Part shown: positions 31,865 to 40,546 of the stretch, piece after piece | Numbering within the stretch: the stretch's first letter is position 1 | Layout: every line of letters begins with the position of its first letter | Origin: Puia dinghuensis | GTDB lineage: Bacteria; Bacteroidota; Bacteroidia; Chitinophagales; Chitinophagaceae | Length of the DNA stretch: 64,000 nt | Reading direction: 5' to 3' | NCBI RefSeq assembly: GCF_014642875.1 | Contig: NZ_BMJC01000007.1 | Coordinates: 62,001-126,000, forward strand | Program-made: the position numbers and the translations under genes | Notes under the pieces: generated by a model | What the model was told of the DNA's origin: nothing | Databases searched by the model: none | Seen by the model: the letters and a program-made list of their open reading frames with translations, nothing else

Positions 31865-34800
31865 ATGCCGGCCGGTTCCGCCGCCGGAAAGCACGATCAG
31901 GACGCAACCATCCTCAAAAAGTTGAACACCCTGTTCGCAGGGATCAATATTATTTCCAGAGAAAAGACCCTCGATGACATCTGCCGGCTGGCCTGCGAGC
32001 ATATTGTCAAGATCTTCGATTTCGACTATGCCGTCATTTCCTTATTCGATTTCCAGTCGAGGCGCATCGTTTCTTCCTTGAAAAGGACCTATGTCGACGA
32101 GAACAAGGACCTCGGCGAGTGCAGTCCCAGGAAATGGGTGAAAGATTCGGAATTTCCGGAGACCGCCGATGACATCCTGGTAAAGGTGATGCAGAAAATG
32201 CGGAACGTAAAAGTCATCGGAGTTCACGTCTTCGATGATCATTGCCCGGAGGGTGATAGCGGGAAAATCACTTTTGCCAGTATCAATAAATACATTTTCG
32301 ATAATTACGAACACCGGCGGCTGGCCCGTTTTTATATTCCGATAATCTACCGGGGGGGCATCAAGAACGGCAATAAGGCTGTGGACCTTTGTCTTGGCGT
32401 TATCGAAATCGGCTTAAAGGAGCATGCTGCGGAGGAATTTTCCAACCCCGAAAAGGACATAGCGCTGGATAGTCTGATGCAGCGGATGCAGCCGAACTAT
32501 CCAAATCTCCTGGACCTCGAACAGCTGCTGCAACTTTATACCGATAGTTTTGCGCAACCCTGCTATACGGCAATTGTGGAAGAGCAATCGAAACACCTGT
32601 TGGAGCAGCTCACGGCATTGAAGGAAAAGAAGGATGATAGCAACAGCTATTCAGGGCTTTCATACGAAGCCTATGCCACGGACGTAATCCGGGAGATCAC
32701 AGCGGGCCTTGGGGCGGACCATGGCATCATCGCCCTCAAGACATTCAATCACTATCATATCAACTATTTCGACAAGGGAACCTATTTTTCCGCCCGTGCG
32801 ATGCGCGAAATCCTCAATGAGCCTGTCTTTAGCAACCAAGGAAATATTTATACAGACAAAAGCATTTTGATGTATGTCTGCGAGAAGATCTTTGCGCCGT
32901 ACTATACGGATGATGTTACCCATCCGGATTCGAAATTTGTGGAAGGGCTTAAATTCCAGCCGCCGATAACCTCGGAGATGATCGTCCCCATCTACGACGA
33001 TCGGGAGATTGTGGGGGTCGTCGACCTGTATTCTGAAAAACCGGCTTTTTTCAATCCGATAGCCGTTGCGCTGACGGTGAAGTCGATGGAGCTTTTTATG
33101 TCGGTATATCTGTCCAAGAAAAGACAGCACGTGTACAACAATCTGGTGAAACCGGCCGAGACCTGGAACCATCCCCGGCAGATGTATCAACAATTGGTGG
33201 GGCTGTTGGCGGATTACTATTATACGGAGGCCATCGGATTGTGGGAGCGGAATATCGAAGACGGGAAACCCAATGAATATAAATTGGAAACGGACCTCGG
33301 GCTCAAGGACAACGATGCCTTTGTTCAAAAGCTGGCGGAAACCCTTCCTACGCTGGGCGATGGACCTTTGCGGCGGCCCGCCGCAGATATCGACCTGCAT
33401 TATGATCTCAACAAAGACACGCCTATAGGCCAATTTTGTCTGCAACAGGGTTTTACTTTCTATTTGTCGCTAAGCATCAGGATACACGACAAATACGAGG
33501 TGTTTATCTACATCTTTTCGAAATTCGACATTTTCCTGGAAAAACCCGACAAGGAAAAGGTGAAGGCGGGATTTCTCAGCCGCGAATACGAATTTCTCAG
33601 CCAGGTGTATACGAAGGTTGCTTTTTCCCTGCAAAACCTCAGGATAACAAAGGCCCTGAAAGACATGGCCACCGCCGTTGAGTCCAAGGACCAGTCGGCA
33701 AAACCGCTGCAACAAATCGTTCATAGCGCGCAGATAGCCACCGGAGCGGATATCGTCGTCCTCTTCCCCTGTTATCCGCAAAGAAAGGAGATTCTCAAGA
33801 ATGAGGCGATCTTCAGCAACGATCACCAGAATAAGAGTAATAAAAAGGCCGTTTTTGCGGACGTCATTTTTCACAATAAAGAGGAGGACGAACTATACAA
33901 TTTCGACAGCGATGAGGAATGCGTGGATTTCCTGGTTCGCAACAAGCTGGGGATCGATCTGGCCGCATTTGTGGCGAATGGGTTCAGAACCACCCATAAA
34001 ATTAAATCCACGTCGGCCGCATTGCTGAAACTCGGGGCCTTGCGGGTGGGGGTGATGTTCTTTAATTACAAACAACAACAAAACTTAAAAAAGAACACCA
34101 ACCTTCGCCAAATCATTCTTTTCTTTTCCGCCTTTGCCGCTTATCAGATCTGGGTCAACGGCAACCTGGCCGACATCCAAAAGCAGAATAAAGATCTGGA
34201 TGAAAAATACAGGCTCAAGGAGGGTGAATTAGAACGAATGATCCCGATGATCACCCGGACTTCCTTTTACAACATCGTGGAAGGCAGCAGCCATATTATC
34301 AAGAACGCCCTGTTCGGCATAGCCGAGCATATCGAGTTTGTCAAGGCCTTTGCCACGCATTCCAAATTCGATCTCGAGCTGAAAGAGGCGGCTGTCCGAA
34401 AAGCCATCAATCTGGTGATGAACGTACTCACCGTCTTTACCTTCCGTGACGAGGTTCGAAAGGAATTTGTCGATATTCAAGAGATAATCGTGGCCACTAC
34501 TGAATTTTTCCAAATAAGGCACGCTGAGATAAGCTATTGGTACGATGTGGCTCCGGACCTCGAGCTTTTCAAGTGCATCAGGTCGGAATTCGCCATGATC
34601 ATCTACAATCTTGTATTCAATGCCATCACGGCTATAGAAAGCCGGGAGAAGGGTAGTGATGAAGGACGCATCATCATCAAAGCATCCCTTTCCGAGGACG
34701 AAAAGGATTATATCATCACCGTATGGGACAATGGGACGGGCATTCCGCATGAATTGGACGAGAAGATATACCAGGCGAAATTCACGACCAAAACCGATGG

Positions 34801-34939
34801 GAAGGGCACTGGTCTTGGGTTGTACTATATCCGGAAGACGCTGGATGACTACAATGGCCGCATTGTGCATGAGTCGGTGGTGGGCGATCATACCGAATTT
34901 ACGGTGACCATACCTCTGGCTAATAACTATATAAATTAA
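31865..34939 (+). CDS. GAF-domain histidine kinase without membrane segments
   Basis: The 1024-aa protein is soluble. It has an N-terminal GAF-like domain (about 20-190), a second GAF-like domain (about 265-440), a linker, a third GAF-like region (about 630-780), a coiled coil, and a divergent DHp region (GSSHIIKNALFGI, likely phospho-acceptor His followed by K-N). A well-kept HATPase domain follows, with IIYNLVFNAITA, WDNGTGIPHE and GKGTGLGLYYIRKTLDDYNG. Such kinases sense small molecules or protein contacts in the cytoplasm. The gene begins a three-gene operon (12 bp, then 4 bp between genes) with the receiver and the hydrolase. ATG 31865 is chosen; an ATG at 31772 would put the palindrome motif inside the gene. 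Confidence 0.82.
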   Translation: MPAGSAAGKHDQDATILKKLNTLFAGINIISREKTLDDICRLACEHIVKIFDFDYAVISLFDFQSRRIVSSLKRTYVDENKDLGECSPRKWVKDSEFPETADDILVKVMQKMRNVKVIGVHVFDDHCPEGDSGKITFASINKYIFDNYEHRRLARFYIPIIYRGGIKNGNKAVDLCLGVIEIGLKEHAAEEFSNPEKDIALDSLMQRMQPNYPNLLDLEQLLQLYTDSFAQPCYTAIVEEQSKHLLEQLTALKEKKDDSNSYSGLSYEAYATDVIREITAGLGADHGIIALKTFNHYHINYFDKGTYFSARAMREILNEPVFSNQGNIYTDKSILMYVCEKIFAPYYTDDVTHPDSKFVEGLKFQPPITSEMIVPIYDDREIVGVVDLYSEKPAFFNPIAVALTVKSMELFMSVYLSKKRQHVYNNLVKPAETWNHPRQMYQQLVGLLADYYYTEAIGLWERNIEDGKPNEYKLETDLGLKDNDAFVQKLAETLPTLGDGPLRRPAADIDLHYDLNKDTPIGQFCLQQGFTFYLSLSIRIHDKYEVFIYIFSKFDIFLEKPDKEKVKAGFLSREYEFLSQVYTKVAFSLQNLRITKALKDMATAVESKDQSAKPLQQIVHSAQIATGADIVVLFPCYPQRKEILKNEAIFSNDHQNKSNKKAVFADVIFHNKEEDELYNFDSDEECVDFLVRNKLGIDLAAFVANGFRTTHKIKSTSAALLKLGALRVGVMFFNYKQQQNLKKNTNLRQIILFFSAFAAYQIWVNGNLADIQKQNKDLDEKYRLKEGELERMIPMITRTSFYNIVEGSSHIIKNALFGIAEHIEFVKAFATHSKFDLELKEAAVRKAINLVMNVLTVFTFRDEVRKEFVDIQEIIVATTEFFQIRHAEISYWYDVAPDLELFKCIRSEFAMIIYNLVFNAITAIESREKGSDEGRIIIKASLSEDEKDYIITVWDNGTGIPHELDEKIYQAKFTTKTDGKGTGLGLYYIRKTLDDYNGRIVHESVVGDHTEFTVTIPLANNYIN

Positions 34940-34951
34940 ACCTTATCGATT

Positions 34952-36349
34952 ATGTTGAAAACGACGTTGACGGAACCTGTTAAGATAGAAGTGATCATTG
35001 TGGAAGACGATGTAGCCAACGCAAATTTATACAAGAGAAAGCTTGAGATATACGATCGGGTCGAACAGTATATTTCAAGAATACAGACCTACAAGGATGC
35101 GCCTGCCTTCATAGCGGCCGATAGCGAGATGAGACCCAACAGGGTCTATATTGCCGACCTTAGCCTGGGCAATGACACGAAGCGAGGGATAGAATGGGGC
35201 CTGAAAGCGATGAATCATCTGGTGACTGGCCGCGACAATCCGATAGTTGTCTGTTCAGCCTTCAGGACACATCCCGAATTCCAGGAGATATTTGCCCGGT
35301 ACCCAGAAATCATCGTGGAAGATAAAGACCCAAAGAGAGTAGAGGAGGTTTGCACGAAAGTGTACAAGAAAGTGATTGCGCGCTATGAGGCTTTGAATGA
35401 GACTTCCGGGCTGCAACTTTCCGTCGGAAACCTGTTGGATGAGGAAGGTAACCCCCTACCCGGGCAAAAGGCCATCTATAAACGATTCAACGAGCTTTAT
35501 CCGGCTGAAGAGAGAGACCAGCGTGATGCTTTGTTCCTGGCAAAATGCTTCCTGACGGTGCCTGCACGGCCGGCATTTACGGTGACTGATCCCTGGCGAA
35601 CAAAGAGGGCCACCTGGGTCGTCAACCTTACGGAAATACCTGAAAAACCTGAAACGCCCGATCATCCCGAACAGGGTCATAAGCCCTTGCTAAAGCTCGT
35701 TTATACCAAAAAGACCCGGGAATTGGTGTCCGTCGAACTGGAAATAAAAAATGAATGGTATGAAATAAGCATGGATAGCATGGCAGATTTCGGAGATATC
35801 CTTCCCTATCTGCAACGAAATGACGCTTATGACCTTCAGAAGTGGATCATCCGGTATTTTGTCATTTGCCGCTGCGTCGACCTTTTCACCGACCGGCAAT
35901 TGCAGCCCGACGACTTGCAGGATCTGTTTATCGTGCCCGAGCTGTTCGGTGAAAGAGCCGTTTTGTGGCAATGGGCATTTATCACCTTACTATGGGAGAA
36001 GCTGATGTTCCGGTGCCGGGGCAATAAAAAATTGGTGTACGGCCGTTTGAAGGACCTTTATGAGGTGGGTTTTCCGGAGGTGAAGGATATCTTTTATGGC
36101 AAGATCAGTACGCCGGGCGACGAAGAAAGAAATTATTTCGGCGCGGAAATGAAATCAGTGGACGTGCCAAACGAGGTTTTTCTCATGGAGTATGATAAGA
36201 GTAATTTTCCCGAACTCGAGCCGTGGCCGCGGTCAAAACCATTTAAGCTAAGTTACCTCCGGTTGCAGGACCCACCGGGGATCCTTTGTTGGGTTCAGAA
36301 CGTCCTGCAGGAAGAATTTAAATACCTGAGCGCTAAAACCTATACCTGA
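34952..36349 (+). CDS. Receiver-domain protein with large unknown C-terminal domain
   Basis: The 465-aa protein starts with a divergent receiver domain (about 10-145). It has the acidic pair D19-D20 in IVEDD, phosphoacceptor D69 in YIADLSLG, S102 in VVCSA and K125 in VEDKD, so phosphorylation looks possible. The remaining 320 residues match no family I know; they include a Pro/Glu-rich loop near 230 and helical parts (LQKWIIRYFVICRCVDLF). No DNA-binding helix-turn-helix is seen. The gene sits between the kinase and the hydrolase, so it is the expected relay between them and may carry an adaptor or effector-binding domain. Confidence 0.75.
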   Translation: MLKTTLTEPVKIEVIIVEDDVANANLYKRKLEIYDRVEQYISRIQTYKDAPAFIAADSEMRPNRVYIADLSLGNDTKRGIEWGLKAMNHLVTGRDNPIVVCSAFRTHPEFQEIFARYPEIIVEDKDPKRVEEVCTKVYKKVIARYEALNETSGLQLSVGNLLDEEGNPLPGQKAIYKRFNELYPAEERDQRDALFLAKCFLTVPARPAFTVTDPWRTKRATWVVNLTEIPEKPETPDHPEQGHKPLLKLVYTKKTRELVSVELEIKNEWYEISMDSMADFGDILPYLQRNDAYDLQKWIIRYFVICRCVDLFTDRQLQPDDLQDLFIVPELFGERAVLWQWAFITLLWEKLMFRCRGNKKLVYGRLKDLYEVGFPEVKDIFYGKISTPGDEERNYFGAEMKSVDVPNEVFLMEYDKSNFPELEPWPRSKPFKLSYLRLQDPPGILCWVQNVLQEEFKYLSAKTYT

Positions 36350-36353
36350 AGAT

Positions 36354-37532
36354 ATGAATGAATGTTTTGAAGCCTATGTATTCAACGTAGGGCATGGGGA
36401 CAATATTCTTATCCGGTTTTCGACGGGAACCTGGGGTCTCATCGATTTTCATTATACGGATGATCAGAACGAGCCTCCGTCGATCACCTACCTCAGGGGT
36501 GTCAAGGGGCCCATCGTCATCGAATTCGTGCATATCACCCACTATCACAAGGATCATACGAAAGGCCTGGACCAATTCTTCGATTGGCTGAATGATCCCA
36601 GGACAAATGCGACGTTGAACCAGATCTGGCTACCGGGCACATCCCCGCCGGATAAATTGCCGCGACTCATCAATACCCTTATCGGAGAACAGAAGATCAT
36701 TCAGGCTGCTATTAAAAACAAGGTAGTCGATGAGGTGCAGGATTTCCAGTATCATTTTACTTTTTTCGACGAAAAGATCGTGGAATACCGGAAGAAGGGC
36801 AACTTAACCCCGCTGATCGGCGGCGTACCTTTTCTGGTGACGGACAACTATTGGAGTTTTTGCATGTCTCCGTCTACGAAGGTCGTCAACGAGATGCGTG
36901 ATAATCAAATCGAATTTTTCAGACAGACCATCCAACGAACGGCGGAGAAGGCGCCTTACTTCGACGGCAATACGCTGTCGACTATCCTGCTGTTTTACCG
37001 GCGGGCTGAAGAATACAAGGGGATCAGGTTTGCATTTGGCGGCGACGCGACGCAAAAGGACTGGCATTCGGCGCTGACGGATTACGAGAAGGAAAAGGAT
37101 GGCCTGGCGTCAGACTTGCAGGAGATTTACAGCGCGTTTATAAAAGCGAGTCATCACGGGTCGAAACATTCCTCTTCCGAATACATCTGGACCTCGCTGA
37201 TAGATGCCGGCAACCCGAAGTGTGTCCACGCCTTCTTTTCCAGCGGAGACCTGAGCTATCCAAATAAGGAGACCCTAGAGCATATCCAGTGCGTTGTCCG
37301 CAACGGTGCATTCGTACAAACCCATGCCACCAATAAAGACCTCACCGACTATAATTATTATAAGCAAGATTATCCTGCCACGTCCGACCAGCGGTCGCTC
37401 GATGCTCAGGAAAGGGCGGCACAGTATGGGCGGCACCGAAAGAAGCTGCCGATGAGCGGCCTTGTCGCCTATAAGTATAACTATGACTTCAGTACGCTGA
37501 CAGCCACCGTCACCAGGCTCATTCGACCGTAA
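36354..37532 (+). CDS. ComEC/Rec2-like metallo-beta-lactamase-fold hydrolase, cytoplasmic
   Basis: The 392-aa protein has the beta-lactamase-fold signature: VFNVGHGDNILI (10-21), the metal motif THYHKDH with H63, H65, D67 and H68, then RFAFGGDA and IKASHHGSKHSSS, as in the ComEC/Rec2 nuclease-like branch. It lacks membrane helices, unlike ComEC itself. The usual activity of this branch is hydrolysis of phosphodiesters. Middle parts around 130-200 have inserts. It ends the three-gene operon and its stop overlaps the end of the convergent FecR gene by 14 bp. As the last gene after a kinase and receiver, it is the plausible effector. Confidence 0.8.
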   Translation: MNECFEAYVFNVGHGDNILIRFSTGTWGLIDFHYTDDQNEPPSITYLRGVKGPIVIEFVHITHYHKDHTKGLDQFFDWLNDPRTNATLNQIWLPGTSPPDKLPRLINTLIGEQKIIQAAIKNKVVDEVQDFQYHFTFFDEKIVEYRKKGNLTPLIGGVPFLVTDNYWSFCMSPSTKVVNEMRDNQIEFFRQTIQRTAEKAPYFDGNTLSTILLFYRRAEEYKGIRFAFGGDATQKDWHSALTDYEKEKDGLASDLQEIYSAFIKASHHGSKHSSSEYIWTSLIDAGNPKCVHAFFSSGDLSYPNKETLEHIQCVVRNGAFVQTHATNKDLTDYNYYKQDYPATSDQRSLDAQERAAQYGRHRKKLPMSGLVAYKYNYDFSTLTATVTRLIRP

Positions 37533-38841
37533 CAATGATCGTTCTCCCCTCCAGTCTGCAGTGTACCCCGTACTTTTCCAATCCTTTGAATATCTCATCC
37601 AATGTATTGCTGCGGCTTATGCCGCCGCCAAATTCATAGCCATGAGGCTTTCCCCTGATATCAACCTTCACGTCATACCAGCGGGCTATCTGCCACATGG
37701 TGCTCTCCAGGGAAGAATGATTGAAATTGAACAGACCATTTTTCCAGGCGATCGTACTGGCCGTGTCGGCCTTATGGCGGATCTCAACGGTGTCTTTGGA
37801 AAGCACCAGCTGATCGCCTGCTGAGAGAAGCGAAGTCTTCCGTCGATCGTAAAAGCGTATCCGTCCTTTTGTAAGGGTTGCATAGATGCTGTCTTCCCCC
37901 TCATATGCCTTGATGTTAAAGCGTGTGCCCAGCACTTTTACGGTGGCGGTATCCGTATTGCTCCCTGCACCCTTTAGGATATGAACTATAAAAGGATGGG
38001 CTTTGTCCCTGGCGACCTCGAAATAGGCCTCACCTCTTAACTCGACCTCCCGGGTATTGCCTGTGAAGTTGACAGGAAAGCGGAGGGTAGAAACATTATT
38101 CAACCACACGCGGCTATTGTCGGGTAAGACGAGCGAGAACTGTCCGGCCCGGGGTGTACTGATGGTATTGAACAGGGTAGGGTACGATGATACGGATGAG
38201 GGTAAGCGCACGTACCTAAGCCGCCCGTCAGCTACTTTCGAGACCTTTATATTATCCTGGCGGGCCAGTAGACCATTGCCGACGGAATGGAGGTAGATCT
38301 GCCGGCCATTGGCCAGGGTCAGGACAGCCTTATTGCTGCCCGGCGGGATCTTCGCCGCGGAGCCGGCGCGACCTGCGGAGTCGGTGCGACCTGCGGAGCC
38401 GGCATGCCCTGGGGAGCCGGTGCGCGCAACAGTACGCCGGACGGTGACTATCGCCTTCTGAGCCGGGTGGGAATAGTTGATGATCCCCTTTATCCCAAGG
38501 CCGATGAGAAAGAGCGTGCAGGCGGCGATGCTCACCTTAAGCACCAGCGACCTCGATGGTCGCGGCAGGGGAGTAGCCGGGGCGTCAGCGGGAAAGGGGC
38601 CGAATCCCTCTGCTTCCAGCCTGGCCTTGACTTTCTGCCAGATGTCCGAGGTATCGAGCTGCGCCGTTTTGCGCAGGCCTTGGGTTACCCATGTTGCACT
38701 TGTCTCAAAGTCTTTGAGCAATTGATCCTTTTCCGGTGACTGGCTTCGCCAATCCCTTACGATCTCCTCTTCTTCGGGGGAAAGCAATTCTCCGCGAATA
38801 TGCTTTAAGACCGCAGGATCCATTTCAGGCAAAAATTCCAT
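37519..38841 (-). CDS. FecR-family anti-sigma factor with repeat linker
   Basis: The 440-aa protein has an N-terminal cytoplasmic part that begins PAVLKHIRGELLSPEEEEIV (sigma-binding region), a transmembrane helix (about 115-135, ACTLFLIGLGIKGII) and a periplasmic FecR domain with VWLNNVSTLRFPVNF and ELRGEAYFEVARD. A C-terminal DUF4974 domain (WKNGLFNFNHSSLESTMWQIARWYDV) completes it. Just after the helix sits a low-complexity stretch of Ala/Gly/Ser/Arg encoded by 18-bp repeats. The ATG at 38841 is chosen; 38880 and 38823 are alternatives. Its sigma gene is 53 bp upstream, but no SusC gene is linked on this strand. Confidence 0.88.
   Translation of the reverse strand: MEFLPEMDPAVLKHIRGELLSPEEEEIVRDWRSQSPEKDQLLKDFETSATWVTQGLRKTAQLDTSDIWQKVKARLEAEGFGPFPADAPATPLPRPSRSLVLKVSIAACTLFLIGLGIKGIINYSHPAQKAIVTVRRTVARTGSPGHAGSAGRTDSAGRAGSAAKIPPGSNKAVLTLANGRQIYLHSVGNGLLARQDNIKVSKVADGRLRYVRLPSSVSSYPTLFNTISTPRAGQFSLVLPDNSRVWLNNVSTLRFPVNFTGNTREVELRGEAYFEVARDKAHPFIVHILKGAGSNTDTATVKVLGTRFNIKAYEGEDSIYATLTKGRIRFYDRRKTSLLSAGDQLVLSKDTVEIRHKADTASTIAWKNGLFNFNHSSLESTMWQIARWYDVKVDIRGKPHGYEFGGGISRSNTLDEIFKGLEKYGVHCRLEGRTIIVTVE
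38360..38424. repeat. 18-bp tandem repeat in the FecR gene
   Basis: About 3.6 imperfect copies of a unit like GAGTCGGTGCGACCTGCG. Eighteen bases keep the frame; on the coding strand each unit gives Ala-Gly-Ser-Ala-Gly-Arg or a variant. The repeat lies just outside the membrane helix, so it changes linker length only. Confidence 0.85.
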
Positions 38842-38894
38842 TAGTGGAAAATTGTTGGTTGGTAAATATAGGTACGACATTTAACTATCTAGAT

Positions 38895-39512
38895 TCATAG
38901 ACCTTCCAGCAGCCAGATGAGCCAGGCGACGGGGAGGGCGAGGGGTATCAGGTCGGTGATATCAAAGGGCAGCATTTCCCGCAGGTTTGCCAGCGCTTTC
39001 GTCTTATGGTTGAGCACGGACTGGTTCTCTATCTTCAGTTGCGCGGCGATCTCGGCGGTGGTCTTTTGCTCGAAGAAATAGAGTTTGATAATGGTCTGCT
39101 GCCGGTTGGCAAGAGAGTCGATCTTTTTCTTCAGCAGCTGCGACCGTTCGTCCATCCAAATGCCTTTATCGCCGTCGAGCTCCGCCTGCTGTTCGATCTT
39201 TGAATGAAGATAGGTTTGTTCATTTACGTATTTTGCTGCGGCATTTTGTTTCTTTAGAAAATCGTAGGCTTCGTTACGAGCGATGTAGTACAGCCACCTC
39301 CTGATATGATCGGTCGTTACCATCTTCTCCCGGTTTTGCCACAGTTTTACCATGGCGCTGCCCATGATGTCTTTTGCCTCCTGCTCATTTTTAACGATCT
39401 CATCTACAAACCAGGTGAGCGACTTACTGTGTTGCTCGAATATCTTGCGGAACGTTTCTTCGTCCCCCTGGCGAAATTTTTCTAACATTTCATCTTTGGC
39501 TGGATTTACCAT
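38895..39512 (-). CDS. ECF sigma factor with hydrophobic C-terminus
   Basis: The 205-aa protein has sigma region 2 (about 10-90, TWFVDEIVKNEQEAKDIMGSA with the promoter-melting segment) and region 4 (about 130-180, NRQQTIIKLYFFEQKTTAEI). It ends in a hydrophobic tail of about 18 residues (DLIPLALPVAWLIWLLEGL), which could insert in the membrane. FecI-type sigma factors are controlled by FecR, here the next gene downstream. No receptor gene is linked, so this pair may act on a distant locus. Confidence 0.88.
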   Translation of the reverse strand: MVNPAKDEMLEKFRQGDEETFRKIFEQHSKSLTWFVDEIVKNEQEAKDIMGSAMVKLWQNREKMVTTDHIRRWLYYIARNEAYDFLKKQNAAAKYVNEQTYLHSKIEQQAELDGDKGIWMDERSQLLKKKIDSLANRQQTIIKLYFFEQKTTAEIAAQLKIENQSVLNHKTKALANLREMLPFDITDLIPLALPVAWLIWLLEGL

Positions 39513-39883
39513 GGCGCTCGTTTACAGTGATAAAAATGGATCACAGCGTGGTCACATTGATTGAAAAGTTTCAGAGCCTTCCCCCATTTGATCGGCACCA
39601 TGCGTATCCGTCCACAACGCAAAAGAGGGATTGATAAAATAGGAACGAAGTGGATAAACGTCTAACTCCTATGCGCTAAAAATAATCTTTGATAAAAGTA
39701 TAAGTACAACTATATAAAAGTAGAAGTACAGGTAGATATACCTAAACGTGAAAACACGGACTAAATTACCGTGTTTACACGGGGTGAGAGTAGTTAAGGT
39801 CGGATGCATGTCGTAACTATCTTTGAAAGCGGGTGCGGGAAAGGTGCGACCGCGGGTGACGTATTAAGATAAACAGCCATTGG
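39513..39883. other. 371-bp intergenic region between divergent sigma-factor genes
   Basis: AT-rich and without coding signal. It holds a repeated GTAC-containing stretch (39695-39730), two facing copies of the recurrent palindrome (39746-39784) and presumably both promoters. No start-proximal ribosome-binding site is seen. Confidence 0.5.
39746..39784. promoter_or_regulatory. Paired, facing copies of the recurrent palindrome
   Basis: ACGTGAAAACACGG (39746-39759) and CCGTGTTTACACGGGG (39769-39784) face each other across 9 bp. Together they can also fold into one hairpin. They lie 100 bp before the plus-strand sigma gene. Confidence 0.5.
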
Positions 39884-40471
39884 GTGGACAGCCGTTTCAA
39901 AGAATTTAAAAGAGGGAACGAAAAAGCATTCAGACATTATTTTGATCTGTATTCCCGCGCCATATGTGACTTTGCGTTTGCTTATTGCAAGAGTGAAATG
40001 GAAGCACAAGATATTGCTCAGGAATGTTTTGTGATCTTGTTTACAAACCGGCAGCAGATAAACGATGAAGAGCATCTAAAACTTTTCCTGTTCAAGACAG
40101 CCCGGTACCGGCTGATCGATCATCAGCGGTCGATGAAGAATAGAAAGAACCGGGAGTTTATCTGGATGGAGGCACAGCAGGCATGGGATCAGCAGCAGGA
40201 TGAGTTTGAACTTGTAAAGGCCTTGGTTCTTAGCGAGATATATAAGTTGTCAAAAAGAATGCCTGCCAGACGGCGGGAGATATTCGGGCTCTATTTTTAT
40301 GAGCACATGGATGTCAGGGCCATCGCCAGATGCATTGGATTAAAAGAGAGCACCGTCTACAGCCACTTGCAGCATGCCTATTCTTTCCTGATAAAAGAGA
40401 TGCCGGACCCCACATTATTGATCTGGGTGATCCTCTTGTTTTTCGGCGTCATCGCTGAACGTTTTTTGTAA
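39884..40471 (+). CDS. ECF sigma factor with hydrophobic C-terminus (GTG start)
   Basis: The 195-aa protein has region 2 (DLYSRAICDFAFAYCKSEMEAQDIAQ) and region 4 (RRREIFGLYFYEHMDVRAIARCIGLKESTVYSHL). The last 20 residues (TLLIWVILLFFGVIAERFL) form a hydrophobic segment after the DNA-binding helix. The start is a GTG since no in-frame ATG is placed before the conserved FKRGNEKAF. It is first in a sigma-FecR-SusC-SusD run (75 bp to FecR) and probably drives its own locus on signal from the SusC at 41948. Confidence 0.88.
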   Translation: MDSRFKEFKRGNEKAFRHYFDLYSRAICDFAFAYCKSEMEAQDIAQECFVILFTNRQQINDEEHLKLFLFKTARYRLIDHQRSMKNRKNREFIWMEAQQAWDQQQDEFELVKALVLSEIYKLSKRMPARRREIFGLYFYEHMDVRAIARCIGLKESTVYSHLQHAYSFLIKEMPDPTLLIWVILLFFGVIAERFL

Positions 40472-40546
40472 AAAAGCTGGTTGCGGCTTACTAAAAGGCA
40501 GCGGTCATTCCGTGGTAACAGGAGATAACCGTAAAACCATCGCGCC

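Noticed and set aside
31865-37532. Naming the operon Detocs
   Set aside because: The order kinase-receiver-effector is similar, but I recall a different effector and domain arrangement there and cannot test homology.
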